64,000 nt of DNA, from assembly GCA_947683425.1 (NCBI GenBank), contig CANTUQ010000043.1, positions 8,565,501-8,629,500 on the forward strand. Reading direction: 5' to 3'. Shown one piece after another: positions 11,353-23,882 of the stretch; the first letter of the stretch is position 1, and each line of letters begins with the position of its first letter. Both the position numbers and the translations under genes were made by a program. The notes under the pieces are model-generated. The model saw only the letters and a list, made by a program, of their open reading frames with translations. It had not been told where the DNA came from and made no database searches. Source of the DNA: Excoecaria cochinchinensis. Its lineage: Eukaryota > Streptophyta > Magnoliopsida > Malpighiales > Euphorbiaceae.

Positions 11353-11627
11353 TGTCACATCCTGTTTTCCCCCCTAGTAGTTTGAGCCATGATTGCGTTT
11401 GTGTCTGTGAGTATTTTGGCATTTGTTATTTTATTTTTGGTTATATGCATGTTTTGTGGACTTTATTAGAGTGTGGGTGCATGTATGATTTTAGGCTGTG
11501 TGTGTATGGGTCTTGTTAGTGTGTGAATGCTCATAGGGGAGTAGTGTGTGATTTAGTGAGAGTTAATCTTGTTGGTAGTGTCTTGGTTTGTTGTAGGATG
11601 TGAATTATCAAAACCTACCAATCACAA

Positions 11628-11667
11628 GGTGACATGTGGCTAGGGAAATTAAGAAGGGGTATATAAA
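11628..11667 (+). promoter_or_regulatory. E1 LTR core promoter
   Basis: GTGACATGTGGC (from about 11630) lies some 20 bp upstream of the TATA box TATATAAA (11660-11667). A GAGAGAGAAAGAGAGAG stretch follows, where transcription would start. The F LTR shows the same arrangement. Confidence 0.7.
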
Positions 11668-12384
11668 CAGAGGAGAGAGAAAGAGAGAGCAGAATTCTAC
11701 CCTAACTCTCCCGTTCTCTTCCTCCTCCATCTTTTGCTTCTTCTTTCTTCCTCTTCCTCTTGTTGCCCCTTGGTTCTTTCTTTTCTTGGCTGTCTTGGTG
11801 GTGGATCATGGTAATTCTCCAAAGCCATTTGGTAAGTCATTCAGTTTCCTTCTTCCCCTTCATCTTCTTTTTGGTTTAATTTGTGTATGTTTTGAATAAG
11901 GGTTTTTAATTTGTGTGTGTTTCTTGGGTGTTCTTGCTTTAAACTGCCTCCTAAGGATCCCAAAGATAGAGAGAAGGCAAGTGGGAGTGGAGCTTGTAAT
12001 TAGGAGCTTAGGAGTTATCAGGTTTGGGAATGTTGTGTTTTAATGCATATTGGTGACTCTGTCTTTTAATGGATTTTCAAGAAATTTTGATGATGAATAA
12101 GGTTTATGTTGGCATAATTATTATGAATATTAATCAATTGGTAATATAAAGCTTTAATGGTGTTTTGTTTTGTCAAATGTGCATTTGATTAAGTTGATGG
12201 TTATAAATTGCTGGGTTTTTGTTTAGAGGATTTAAGCATGTTCATTGTATGATTTTTTTAAGTTTATGGTTATAAAAAGGTGGGTTTTAAGTTGATTTTG
12301 ATGAATGTATTGTTTAAATTTTGAAGTATGTTAAATTTTTGGTTGTGAGTTATGTGGATTTTCGGAGTATTTCTGGGATTGGGC

Positions 12385-12690
12385 AATTCACACGGCGGTA
12401 TGGTTTGAGCATACCCCTGTGTGATCGCGTTCTATTCTTCTGGAATTCCTTGTCCGTGATTTTAGACGGCGGTACGAACTTTGTATACTGCCGTGTAAAG
12501 TCATTCTGCCTTGTAATTTCTGGGCTGCGCATTTTACACAGGGGTAAGGATTCTCCTTCCCACCGTGTAAATGCATTATGTCTGATGAGGAGTTCGTGTT
12601 GGGCATTCTACATAGCGGTATGGCTTTTCCTTACCACCATGTAGTATGTCTTACACGACAGTAAGGATTGGTCATACCGCCATTTAAATG
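12385..12690 (+). repeat. E1 LTR palindrome array, class D
   Basis: Five modules of about 40 bp begin roughly 12385, 12464, 12532, 12605 and 12650. Each has an arm like ACACGGCGGTATGG, a loop of a few bases and a complementary arm like CCTTACCGCCGTGT. Several modules carry matched changes on both arms. The bases between modules do not repeat. Solo LTR G has the same class at 26149-26303. Confidence 0.75.
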
Positions 12691-13351
12691 CCTTCTGTCC
12701 TGAATTTTCTAACGTTTTGAATTCTTATCTTTTTATTTCATTTTAACTTATTTTCTGATCTTAATATTTATTTAGCATCATCTAAGCTTTAAAATGATAT
12801 TCAACTGTAATCATTCTTTCTTCATTAATTATACTGCATGTTATGTACGATTATGGAATATTTTATGCATGACTTGTAAGAGTCAATCTAGTGGATAGTT
12901 AGACATGCCTAATAGAGTTCAGTAGCTGCAGCACCTTTGCTCCGTTTGGACCCTGATCAAGTCCCCGTTCGGATCCTCGCGATCCCTAATGTGTAGCGAT
13001 CTTGTTTAAGATACCCTCAGCAAAATGTTTTTTAATGAGAAAATATAATGTTGCTTTTCGATTCGTGCCCGTAAGGTACCGCCTTGCGCTCACTCATTAT
13101 ACACTATTGTCAGTCAGTAGGTGTATTGTTTGTTTGTGTTGTGCTTATGAGAATTAGAAATCTGATCGGCTATGATTATAAGTACGTGAATTTATATGTA
13201 TACGAATGTGAGCATGGACTTTCGAATGTTATGTATGTGATTCAACTATGATTATATGTATTATGATTATAAGTATATATCATTATGTATGCATTTTGCC
13301 TCGACGACCATTGTGAATGGCTGTCCATACTATTGTTGGTTGTTTTCTCCA

Positions 13352-13391
13352 CTAAGCGTTATCACTTAGCACGGGTGTTTCATCCGTGCAG
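13352..13391 (+). promoter_or_regulatory. E1 LTR hairpin plus 3' splice-site-like module
   Basis: CTAAGCGTTATCACTTAG is followed by a second dyad, CACGGGTGTTTCATCCGTG, and then CAG|GT. With the donor at 11832 the predicted intron is 1560 bp. Confidence 0.6.
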
Positions 13392-14525
13392 GTCCGTTGG
13401 TGGTTAGCTTTTGGGAGAGTCACCGCTAGTCAAGCCAACACAAAGGGAATTGATGTTAGGACTTGTCATTTATTTTTTGATTCTTTTTATACTAAGTGAA
13501 CTCTCATTGTATTTATTCTTTTGTTTTGCTTCCGCATTGTAATTTTGAAAGATGTAATTATTTTGGTAATATCAGAACAGTTATGTAATGAATATTATTA
13601 TTGCATCTATGAATGAATGATCAGTTTGGTTTTAAAGTTTCAAATTTTGCTGTATATATGTATGTTTATATTATGTGGATGAATGTTATTGTATCGTTTT
13701 GCTTGGTGACGCCCTTGCTCATACGGGTTCTCACTCAATTGCAGATGGGTTCTCCTACGTATGGGTAGGGGGTGTTACATGCACCTAAGAGTACCTTACG
13801 GGTATGAATCAAAAACCATTTACTTTATCATATTTAAAACATTTTTCTGAGGGGGATCTTAAACAAGATCCAAACACATTGAAAAGAATCGCGAGGATCC
13901 AAACGCATAGAAAGGGTTCGCGAGGAACCAAACGGGGACCTGATCAGGGTCCAAACGTCCAAAGGTGCTGCGGCTAAAGAGACTCTGTTAGGCATGCCTA
14001 ACTATCCACTTACTTGACTCTAGCAGGTCATGCATCATTCAAATCATATGTCGAATCACATAATATATATATCATCATGGATAATCTAGAGTATAGCAGA
14101 CATATACATATGTTCATAAAATCAGTCATACCTCGTACAATACATATTATGAAGCATACAATAAAGCTCATGCCAACATACTATAGCACTATTTAGGCTT
14201 AAGGACACAACTTATTAATACAACAATATGCATACAACTCATTGTCATATATTAGTGTATACTACCAATGAAATCATATAACTTATGCATACATATATAA
14301 GGATCATATGCAAAGACATGTAAATCATTTACATTTTATCAAGGACCTAAAACACATAATTAAATAACTCAGGTACATGTATTAAACTTTATATGCATTT
14401 TTATATACCATACTCTTATTGTCATTTAATAGTCCTAAACATGCATTAGATAGTTCACGAAAAGTTTCGGTGCAATACGGGTTCAATTCGGATATAAAAA
14501 TGCGTAAACTAGTCAAGGCCGAAGG

Positions 14526-14632
14526 GGTCACGGTGGTAATGAATTGGGTGTGACCGTGAGGTCCAAGAATGAGTATTTTTCCCAGCATTTTCATATGTCA
14601 CGGTGGAAATGAAATGGGTTGCCACCGTGACC
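14526..14632 (-). repeat. C LTR class C palindromes
   Basis: Two modules (about 14526-14558 and 14597-14632) have GTCACGGTGG and a matching CCACCGTGAC or TGACCGTGAG arm around an AATGAA(T/A)TGGGT centre. They are the same class as the six-copy array in M at 63064-63460. Confidence 0.65.
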
Positions 14633-15596
14633 TACCAAAAGTTTGCAAAACAGAAGCCAGAATTCAGGACTGCTTCACTACTCCTTTTTGTTCAGCCTAA
14701 ACAGACATCTAAAAGACATTTTTAGGCAAAACTTCCTTCTTGACATTTGTTCCGTAGGACATTAAGTTTACAATGGGACAAATATCAGGTCATTAGGAAA
14801 TTTATAACTCCAGATATGAACTAAAAACCACACACTATGCCGGTGAACCTGCTAGAACAGGTTCACCTAAGTTTTGACAACTTTTGGGTTACCTATAGCC
14901 AGAATTGGCTCAAATATCCTGCTAGAAATTCTTAGCTACGGATTTTAGGTTTCATATGCAATTTGAATAAACCAAATTGGAGTCCTATAACTCCACTTAT
15001 GACCAAAACATCACACTGAGGTCAGGTGAAAAATAAGCAGAACTTGTCAAAATCACCACAATTACTTGGTAACTCATCTAACATCATCAACACAAATTCA
15101 AATGATCAACTTATATACTCATAAACATTTAGATACATATATTATAAGAGCACAGCAAGCAATCAAACTAAACACAATTAAAATTGCACACAATCCCAAA
15201 CAATTACATGCATAAACTCATATCAAAACACTCAAATTTATGGAAAGTTAAACACCAATACACATACATGGTCCAAGGGAAATTAGGTTTATTCAAATAG
15301 TATATTAGATTTAATGCCTTAATGATAAATTATAAACACGTTATATAATTCTCGTCATGAGTATTTATTCATATAGCAAATTATGCTTTTAGTTTAATTC
15401 ATGAATTGTCATATTAATTAATTCTTCGTTATAAGAATTTATTCAATTCACGGTAATTTAATTACATATCCTCATTACCTAATTATAAAATAAGTAACAT
15501 TAAATTTTTCGGGCGTTTCTAAACACTTTGGGGCTAATTTGGAGATGTAGAACCAACTCTAGGATGAATTGATGAAGAGGGAGAAATTATACTAAA

Positions 15597-15703
15597 GCAC
15601 AGCCGTGTTTTAGAAAAGCACAGCTGTGCCCACCAACTAACTCGTCATTGTGATTGCCGAAACATAGCTATGTTCTACAAAAAAACACAGCCGTGCTTTC
15701 CAA
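15597..15703 (-). repeat. C LTR class E palindromes
   Basis: Two modules have a GCACAGCCGTGTTTT arm facing an AAAAGCACAGCTGTGC arm, the second with CATAGCTATG in place of CACAGCCGTG. This sequence class is seen nowhere else in the window. Confidence 0.55.
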
Positions 15704-17170
15704 CCAGTCATCAACACTATCAGACTTAAGAGCACAACACAGGTCAGAATTCAGGTACTTAATCTACTTGCATCTTTGAACCAATAAACGACATTTTCAG
15801 ACCAAATGGTCTTCCAAAAAATTAATCCTCATTATGGTATCTTTCTAGTGACAAAATTTGAGATCATTTGGAGATGAAATCTGGGAGATATACTCAAATG
15901 TCTCTACCCTGCTCCACAGACACACCTGACAAATTTAGCTACGGTAATGGCCGCTTTTGAAATTGTTAGATTCCGAATTAAATTATGGTTTCTTCTACAA
16001 AATTTTAGGCGCAGATGTTGTGGTTCTAACCCAACTGGAATAATGTATTTTAGAGTTGTAAAACTCGACTTATGCTAAAAACAATGACAAATGGTCAATC
16101 AGACCCATCTAGGCAGATTTATTCTTTGGGATTCAACAAGCTTCAAACCAACTCATTTGACACAATCACTTCACCAAATTTAATTCAAACCAACCTAACA
16201 CATAAACTAACACTTAAGAATATTCAATCCATTAATTAAGAATCATTAACACACAAATTAACTCAAAAATTCCCAAACACAATACAATTTCCAGAATTTC
16301 AAAACACAAATCATCAAAACATAACATTTTCCCAAACCTGAAAATAAGGATCCAAAAATCACTCTTTAACCTTCAATCTTCAACCCTTTCCTTGCCCTTA
16401 AGCTTGCTCTTAACACCCAAAGCTTTACGCAAACAAAACCCACCATGAACACACAAACAACAAACCCTAGATTAAATCTAAACCCAGAAAAATACAAACA
16501 AGAAAATGAATAAATGGAAGAACAAGCTGAATAATGCAACAACTTACCAAAATAACGTAAGGAGATGATTAATTTTCACTAACAAAGACTTGGATCTACA
16601 CTAGGATTCTTAGGACAAGGGAAAGGAAGAAGAAGGAGACGAGGAAGAGGAGGACTACGGGAAAATGAAGAGCAAAAATTATGCTCTTTCCCTTCTTTTC
16701 TTTATTTTCTTTTTCTTTTCCTAACCCTAACACTTGTCATTTTTTTATTGGTGGAAACCAATTACTCACACCCAACAATAATGCAATACACACACACAAT
16801 GCACTCCCAATCTAAAACACCCTACTATGGTATGCTCATGTACACACAATGCTAACTCACTCACTTATATCCTACTATCATGTGAGCACCACACCCAAAT
16901 GCAACCCAACTAATTCACACCCTAATAGCATACATGCATCCACATGCTAATAAAGCCCACTTAAATCCTTGCAACTTCCATTATACTCCCTAAGACAATT
17001 ATTTCCTCACTTGAACTTTATTTATCTTTTCAATTAGGTCCTTAATACTCCAATTTTACATGCACACATTACCATTTAACTCCAAACATACTGATCGAAA
17101 TTACTAAAATACCCTCAATAATTCCGACATAGCATGCACATTCCGACTAAGCCCGATTTGGGGTGTGACA

Positions 17171-18073
17171 CACTTCCTGAAAAATTTTTCACTATTCGGA
17201 AACCCAAATGTGTATACTTCCTGTTTAGCTGGCTATACTTCTATTATCTTATTGCACAATTTTGGACGCATTAATTTCATGGAATATGCTTGTTATCTTC
17301 TTTACTCATACTATTCATTTTTCATTCTGTAATCCAATTCGCGTTCACTTATATAAACTTCATAAATAACCTCTTCCTTTTAACTTTAAATACTCATACC
17401 TTATACTTTCATTGACAACATTTAACTCTTTCTCAATAATGCTCTTTCTAACACGAAACAGTATATGCACATCCTATCAGCTTTCTCTTTAAATGAGTCA
17501 CATACACTATGTTTTGCCCACGTGATCTAGGGATGCGAATGAATATATGATGATGTATGTATGCAAAATTATGCAAAAATGCAGTTTATGCGATATTAAT
17601 GCACTTTTCTCATCCCCATGTTTTTGCATGGTCATGTTCAGATGATTTCATTGAGGTAGCTGATAGGCATACAAAATATCACCACTTTATCTTACTCTCC
17701 ACATCATTCTTAGTTCCAAATTTATTCATACCCATAATTAATTCAAATTCATCGGATAACACTTTAATCAAATTATCAGCTAACTCTTCACTTTAAATCG
17801 CTTAGTAACCGTTCCCAGGTGCATACACACATTTATACTATGCCTCGAAGGACAAATCGCATACTCATCACAATTAAGATAATCAATACACACTTTATCA
17901 CATGAATCTTTGGGACTACAATTTCCAGAAATCTCTTTCATCGCTTTAAGAGAAGAATCCCTCGACATTCTCAAGGAAACGAAGACATCCGCATCAGGCC
18001 AACACTAAACTACACGCATTTCTATTCTACTATATCCCAGAAATGACTAAACCTATGCTCTGATACCACTAAC
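17171..18073 (-). other. C internal region, no recognisable protein
   Basis: Between the LTRs are 903 bp. Next to the primer site the non-coding start resembles that of L (GTTGGCCTGATGCG, about 17990), where L begins gag. In C an ATG in this position opens only a frame of about 60 residues (17780-17974) with no similarity to gag that I can see. Near 17171 the minus strand has AATTTTTCAGGAAGTG, which could be a worn polypurine tract. The rest is AT-rich. Confidence 0.55.
18056..18068 (-). other. C primer-binding site (initiator tRNA-Met type)
   Basis: TGGTATCAGAGCA on the minus strand, five bases inside the right LTR, is identical to the primer sites of B and L. Confidence 0.88.
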
Positions 18074-18433
18074 TATAACACCCCCTAACCACCTATAGAG
18101 ATTTTCTGCAGTGACTATGGAGTGTTACAACACACACAAATGCACATAAAATATTTTTACAAACAAAGTTCCAAATTAATAAATTTCTTTCAATATCACA
18201 ATTAGATTACAAACCGTGAATCCATGCATTGCATTACAAAACACTTATAGTCTTTCTTTATTATTCATTTTACAAATATAACTTTCTTAGTACAAAAACT
18301 TAGTCTCCTTACACATTACTAACTATAGTTACACATCCTATACTATTACAAATTATTCCACATTTATAGTGGTTCCTAATGTGTTGGCTGTTGAAGATGC
18401 AGGACTGCCTTCCAAAATATTATCTTCAGATAA

Positions 18434-18473
18434 CTGCATGGATTAAACATCCATGCTAAGCGATAATGCTTAG
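18434..18473 (-). promoter_or_regulatory. C LTR hairpin plus 3' splice-site-like module
   Basis: On the minus strand CTAAGCATTATCGCTTAG is followed by CATGGATG, a TTTAATCC tract and ATGCAG. The stem, spacing and terminal AG match the other copies despite wide divergence around it. Confidence 0.55.
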
Positions 18474-18932
18474 TGGGGAAACAATAGCATACTAAACTCA
18501 TACATAACATTTATTACATCAAAACTAACACATGTCTTGCATTGCTACATACATAAAGTTTATTATCAATCATATCTAAGTCATTCTTAGTTCATTATTC
18601 TATAACTCGTATTCATACTTGCCATAATATTTATTTCAGTACGCTTCTATTCATTCATTGCAACTCTATGTATATCACTATGTACAAAGACATATTTAAA
18701 TACGCAAGATCACGTAAAGCAGAATATCAAATAATACTTACTTATATACAACATCACATCTCAAAATTATAAATACAAATCTGTATCATGCATGCTTTAT
18801 TCATTCTATGGCAATATCACATATTTACCAAAAAAAATTTTCATGTTGAAATCAATTACTTGATACCACACACTACGCTCATTGAGCATTAAGCTCAAAC
18901 AAATACTAACAATTATCCATGACAATATATAT

Positions 18933-19704
18933 AATATATTTACATCACGTTTCATGATCATGCTTCATACATAATATATGGCCATACATATTGGATAATC
19001 ACATTAGGATCTGCATTAACACTTACTCTTCACATGCACATCGCATTCTTATCAATATGTGTATAATACAAAATTATCATTTCTATTTATTAACACAATC
19101 ATTATAGTTTCCTTGCCTATAACTCTAATATGCGGATAATGGGTATCGTATTGGTACCCTTAGGTAAAATAATCACATTGGTATCCGTCGATACCTCACA
19201 TTCGCATTGGTACCCTAAGGTACAGAAATATCACAAAATCAATAATTTCACATTAAGAATCAAGTAAGGATTCAAATCGCATTGTGATTTCAGAGGAATC
19301 GGATGCATTGGGCTGCAGAATATATTTACATCACGTTTCATGCTAACTATCATGCTTCATACATAATATATGGCCATACATATTGGATAATCACATTAGG
19401 ATCCGCATTAACACTTACTCTTCACATGCACATCGTATTCTTATCAATATGTGTATAATACAAAATTATCATTTCTATTTATTAACACAATCATTATAGT
19501 TTCCTTGCCTGCAACTCTAATATGCGGATAACGGGTATCGCATTGTTACCCTTAGGTAAAATAATTACATTGGTATCCATCGATACCTCACATTCGCATT
19601 GGTACCCTAAGGTACAGAAATATCACAAATTCAATAATTTCACATTAAGAATCAAGTAAGGATTCAAATCGCATTGTGATTCCAGAAGAATCAGACGCAT
19701 TGGG
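18933..19704. repeat. Direct duplication of about 386 bp inside the C LTR
   Basis: The segment starting AATATATTTACATCACG at 18933 recurs at 19319 and runs colinearly to about 19700. Few substitutions and a small insertion (TAACT near 19345) separate the copies. It looks like a later tandem duplication. Confidence 0.85.
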
Positions 19705-19952
19705 ATATAGCGCTTAGACCCTATAGGCATGCCTATCTATCTACTACTTGACTCTTAGGCTATATTATCAATCCAGTTATTCATATCATCCCATTTCAAA
19801 CGTATATATACATATATTAATAATATGGCTCACTTCACAATTATTTCACAAGCATAACACAATAATTAATCTCATACACATGTTCTCTTTACACATAAAT
19901 ATGAATTACTTTGTCAATTGAAGTCATCAAGAAATCCTTTAAAATGTTAAAA

Positions 19953-20853
19953 AGTGTCGCGCTCGCGACAGAACATCACCTATGCCTCTGTCGCACTCGC
20001 GACAGAATCTCACATCTCACACTTCATCATTTAATTCATACACATTACTTATATATTTAAGTAAGCGCACATACTCACCTGATTTGCCACACTATTGGTC
20101 TCCATATAAATAAGAATTCATAAGTTCAAAATATTAAATCACATTTATCATTATCATAATATATAATTACTCATATGTCCACTTGAACCAATATATTAAC
20201 ATTAAATATCTTGCATAATAATACATTCTAGTAACATCTATATCAATTCACGCATCATATAATAGTGCTAGGCAAATGCTTCAATCACACATTCATTGAA
20301 CATATAGTCATACTCTAACACATCTCATTCACTCTAATCATACCCATAGTTTCCTCATATACAATCCAACCGCATTACACACTTACATATGGTTCATATT
20401 CTCATTAAGCAAACTCATTCCACTTGCTATCATTCACATGTGTACAACTTAATCTAAACTTATAATTATGCATACTTGTTCATACTACACATGCTCATAT
20501 AGATTAAGGAATCATAATCCTCAACTGTCATTTAACTTGACTAAATTCTATTTCATATAATTACACATTATTAGTTCATTAGTTTAATAATAATATTAAT
20601 CATAATCATGTGTATCTTCCTAGTAATAACTATTCTTATAATCATTTGATAATCCTAAACCTGCATTGGATAGACCCCGGAATGTTTCGGTGTAATACGG
20701 GGTTCAATTCGGGAAGAAAAACACATAAAAATATACAAATTAGATGAGGATAGTGGTGGGGAATTGATGCATGGCAACCATGGGCTCAAAAAGGAGAAGA
20801 AAATCCTTTACATAACTTGCACTGTCACGCTCATGACCTCTGTCGCGCTCGCG
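19953..20853 (-). repeat. C LTR class A palindromes
   Basis: TGTCGCGCTCGCGACAG occurs at about 19955 and 20839. A CpG-decayed variant (CTGTCGCACTCGCGACAG) lies near 19988 and a weaker one near 20824. They flank about 800 bp of AT-rich LTR sequence without other structure. Confidence 0.75.
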
Positions 20854-22457
20854 ACAGTAGCTTCCATCAGGTGTCCCATGAAACTGCTTTTCTCCTCAAA
20901 CTTATATCGCCTAAACCAACATCTAAACCTCATATTTAGGAAAAATGTCCTTCTTAACAATTGTTCCCTAGGATGTTAAGTTCAAATGGGACAAGTTTCA
21001 GGTCATTTCAATATCTAAAACATCAGATATCACATAAAGAATCTATATTGTTCTGATAAACCCGCCAAAATAGGGACACCTATGTTTTGGCCACTTTTTG
21101 GGACACTTAGAGCTAGAATTAGCTCAACTATAGTTTTTCAAATTTTTAGATCTGGATCTTAGGTTCTAGTGCCATTTTGAAATAATCCATTTGGAGCACT
21201 AAGAATTGATCTATGGGCAAAACAGTCGCTAAAGGTCAAGAGAGACGTACCCAGAAACTTACTCTACAAGCACATTTTTCCTACGACGTGCATATGACTT
21301 CCAAATTCAACTTTAATGATATTTTTAACCAATATGCCCTCATAATCATTCATTCATATATACATTAACTTTCATAAGACACAATTCGCATCTCAATTTA
21401 ATTAAAACTCAAGGAGTTATGGCCAAAGGAACATAACATGCTCCAAAAAGGCCCTCCTACAAAACTTAGTTACACTTTGAGCAGTTTTGGAGTCTTTAGA
21501 GTCCCCTAGACAACAAGACTATTTTCACAACAACTAAAGACATAGAAATTACATATCCAACCCAATTAGTCTCATTCAATTTAGAGTTATAGAACTCACA
21601 ATATAGCATAAACAACTCACATAAATTATATATCACAAATACACATTTATAAATCCATTATACACCTCATGGCACATGGAAGTTCCGAGTACATTTTGTT
21701 CATTTATATAAACAAAGCAATTCCATCATTCATCAAAAATTAGAGTTCAAACATAAGTCAATCAAACTCATAGTATTCATTATATACCAACATGCTCATT
21801 TCTACAACTTAACACTTCACATAATATAATTTACACACTTTAAGTACACAAGCAATCATTTAACACACACAAAGTAATTTAGTTCCCAAACCTCTTCTCC
21901 TTAGTTCCTTACAATTCACATAGTTCCTTGATCAACCACCTTCTTTCTTCCCTTAATTGTCTTTACATCCTCAACTTTGTAATAATCAGCAATTTAATTA
22001 ACCATTAAACACTTGATTAACTAGCAGGATTTGTATAATTAAAAAATGGTAACTTTGAAAAGAACTTCACGTTGAAGAAAAAGGAGGAACAATAGATTTT
22101 CTAGAGAGAAAGAAATGGCTGAATACACATCCAAACTAGTGGGTTTTCTCTCTCCCCATAAGGTTTATATTGTATGAAGAAAGGTGAGGTGGCTGCACCC
22201 AAGAGTGCCACCCGGATTTCCACCATCAAACTCTATTTTTAATTAGTTAAATTAATCCTCCTCAATTAATGCTAATTAACCCCAATCTAACATAATCATA
22301 CACTTTTACAATTAAGCCACTTAAACTTATTTTGTGAGTTCAATTGGGTCCTCAATTATCTTACAATAAGTCCTCAATTAAATACAATTCAAATTAACTT
22401 TACCTAATTACCACAATTTAACCAATATGCTACTATGGTGTAATTCGGCCTGTCACA

Positions 22458-22530
22458 CGAGATCAGTACCCTCATCTTTTTGATTCAGGTATGAATTTCA
22501 CGTACAATATTCTCATTAGTAGGGGAGAGT
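22458..22530 (+). pseudogene. E2 pol end: last integrase codons and polypurine tract
   Basis: The stretch reads QYPHLF, then a segment corresponding to NFEDEILVSRGEL of E1 but with two changed residues, then the polypurine tract TAGTAGGGGAGAGT next to an LTR. Only about 24 codons are visible because element C inserted here. The rest of E2 lies left of the window. Confidence 0.82.
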
Positions 22531-23882
22531 TGTAACAACTCGTATGTCACCCTAGGAGTAATATGTGTTTAATTGTGTAAATTGGTGAATTTATTAGGTA
22601 GAATTCTAATATCTGGTGTGTTTTAATTTAGGACTTATTTGCATTAATAAAATTTATTAAAGTGACCAAAGTGTAAAAAGGGCTAGATCAATTGTTAAGT
22701 GGGCTTAGTTCAAATTAAGATGGCTTAATTGGGCTTAAGGCTACTATTGCATTAGAGGGATAGACTTTAAGTGGAGCCTATGAATAAAATCTGCATTGCC
22801 ACCTAAGATCGTGCATAAGGGAGATAAAAAAGGGTCTTTGGCTGCATGTAGGAGAGAGAAGTGCATTGAGTGGCTATATGTAAGGGGGAGGGGTCAGCTG
22901 CCTCTCTCTCCATTCATTTCTCCCTCCTCTCTTCTTCTTTTCCTCTTTCCTTCTCTCTTTCACATTTTCTGCATCTTCTTCTTTTCTCCTTCTTCGGTTT
23001 TTCCTTATTCTCATTCCATCAAGTTGTGTTCTTGCCGCATTTGTGATTTAGAAGAGTTGCATATGAGTGTGTCATTATCCTAGAAGGTAAGTGACTCAAT
23101 CTACCCGAAATCCCTTCTTCTTCTCTTTCTTGTTTGTGTTTTGAAATGGGATTTTGATTCTTGTATACTATTTCTTGAAATTGGGTCTTGGATTTAGTGG
23201 TAGAACCAAAGAGGGATAAAGGGAAGGCAAAAGTTGGTAAGGCTAGAACCAATTGATTCTTGAGAGAAGCAAAGGATTTGAGTTTTGAGAAACATTATAT
23301 TAATGTGTATTTTGGTAAAGCATGAGTTAGATTGTCCAATTTAAATGCATGAACTAATATTGCATATGTTGATGAAATGATTGAATGATGATGAGTTGAA
23401 TTGCCTTGATGCCATGGTTGAATGTTCAAGATTGAGTTGTATCAATCACATATATATTTTATGATTATTGTAATGTGTTGTCCGTGAGAAGTGTAAGTAT
23501 TAGGTAGCAACATGTGTATGGGGGAAGTGTCATAAAATTTGGTAAGTTGAATGTGTCTAATTTTGCTAATAGAACTTGATTGATAGCAAAACTAACTTGT
23601 GAAATTATATGAACTGTAACTTGTAAAGCATTTGTCTATCTTTAATTTGGAAATAAGAATTCTAATCTTAAGTAAAGTAACTAATAAGTGTAGAGGCAAC
23701 CATGTTGTTTTGGGGATAGAATGGTCTATAATTTGGGTACATAAGTTAGATTAATGTGATAGGATGGCATTTGGAGCAAGTGTAGTTCCACTGGCCACAA
23801 CTCCTAGTATAAGGGATGATAATTGATAAAATTGGTGTCATTGTATTCATAACATGTAATTGAATAAATGGTTAATAGATCA
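22531..23882 (+). repeat. E2 3' LTR, first part
   Basis: Starts TGTAACAACTC straight after the polypurine tract. It contains a CT-rich leader (about 22905-23000) and a donor-like AAG|GTAAGT with GT at 23087. From about 23883 a new LTR start and promoter appear, so I place the F insertion there. The rest of the E2 LTR is not in the window. No gene is seen. Confidence 0.7.

Larger units (their letters stand above)
1..13779 (+). mobile_element. Chromovirus E1 (Ty3/gypsy), 3' portion, split by two insertions
   Basis: This is an LTR retrotransposon whose left end lies outside the window. Its coding sequence is seen in three blocks (2-494, 3583-4608, 11220-11352), which follow one another in the order RNase H tail, integrase zinc domain, integrase core, integrase C-terminus and chromodomain-like tail. 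It ends in a polypurine tract and a 3' LTR at 11353-13779. Two later insertions, S1 (495-3582) and B (4609-11219), separate the blocks. When they are ignored the reading order is continuous. E1 itself sits inside an LTR of element C, which resumes at 13780. The next five bases, TGCAC, should be its right target duplication, but the left copy is outside the window. Long LTRs and the chromodomain-like tail suggest a Tekay/Del-type chromovirus (inference). Confidence 0.9.
11353..13779 (+). repeat. E1 3' LTR
   Basis: Starts TGTCACATCC after the polypurine tract and ends GGGTGTTACA; 2427 bp. In order it shows an upstream GTGACATGTGGC motif, TATATAAA, a GA-rich start and CT-rich leader (11699-11765), a donor-like TTG|GTAAGT with GT at 11832, a class D palindrome array (12385-12690), a conserved block with AGACATGCC (about 12900) and the hairpin/acceptor (13352-13391). 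No gene is present; reading frames within it are chance. Confidence 0.92.
13780..17170 (-). repeat. C left (3') LTR, partial
   Basis: On the minus strand it starts TGTCACACCCC at 17170. It has a CT-rich leader at about 16690-16620, a donor-like TTG|GTAAGT near 16545, and LTR-type blocks such as TTAGGCATGCCTAAC near 13990. The hairpin end is missing because E1 inserted. Two kinds of palindrome are listed separately. The rest is AT-rich with no reading frame of note. Confidence 0.75.
13780..22457 (-). mobile_element. C: large non-coding LTR element, truncated at left
   Basis: A minus-strand element with LTR pieces at 13780-17170 and 18074-22457 and a short internal region (17171-18073) that has a tRNA-Met-type primer site. 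No retrotransposon protein is recognised inside, so it resembles a LARD-type (large, non-coding) derivative. Its left part was cut by the insertion of E1 and lies outside the window. Its right end abuts the last integrase codons of E2 (22458), so C is inserted in E2. The two LTR pieces share segments but differ in their U3 ends, so either they have diverged strongly or the element is a recombinant. Confidence 0.75.
18074..22457 (-). repeat. C right (5') LTR
   Basis: About 4.4 kb. The internal-side terminus is mutated (TATAACACC for TGTAACACC). The outer end is TGTCACA at 22451-22457. The unusual length is partly due to a direct duplication of about 386 bp (18933-19704). It carries the hairpin/acceptor (18434-18473) and class A palindromes (19953-20008, 20822-20853). 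The stretch 20860-22450 is AT-rich with a CT-rich leader-like region and no coding sequence. Confidence 0.75.

Noticed and set aside
17780..17974. 64-residue frame in the C internal region as a possible gag start
   Set aside because: It starts where gag begins in L, but the residues show no gag motif and the frame ends quickly. Kept only as part of the internal region.
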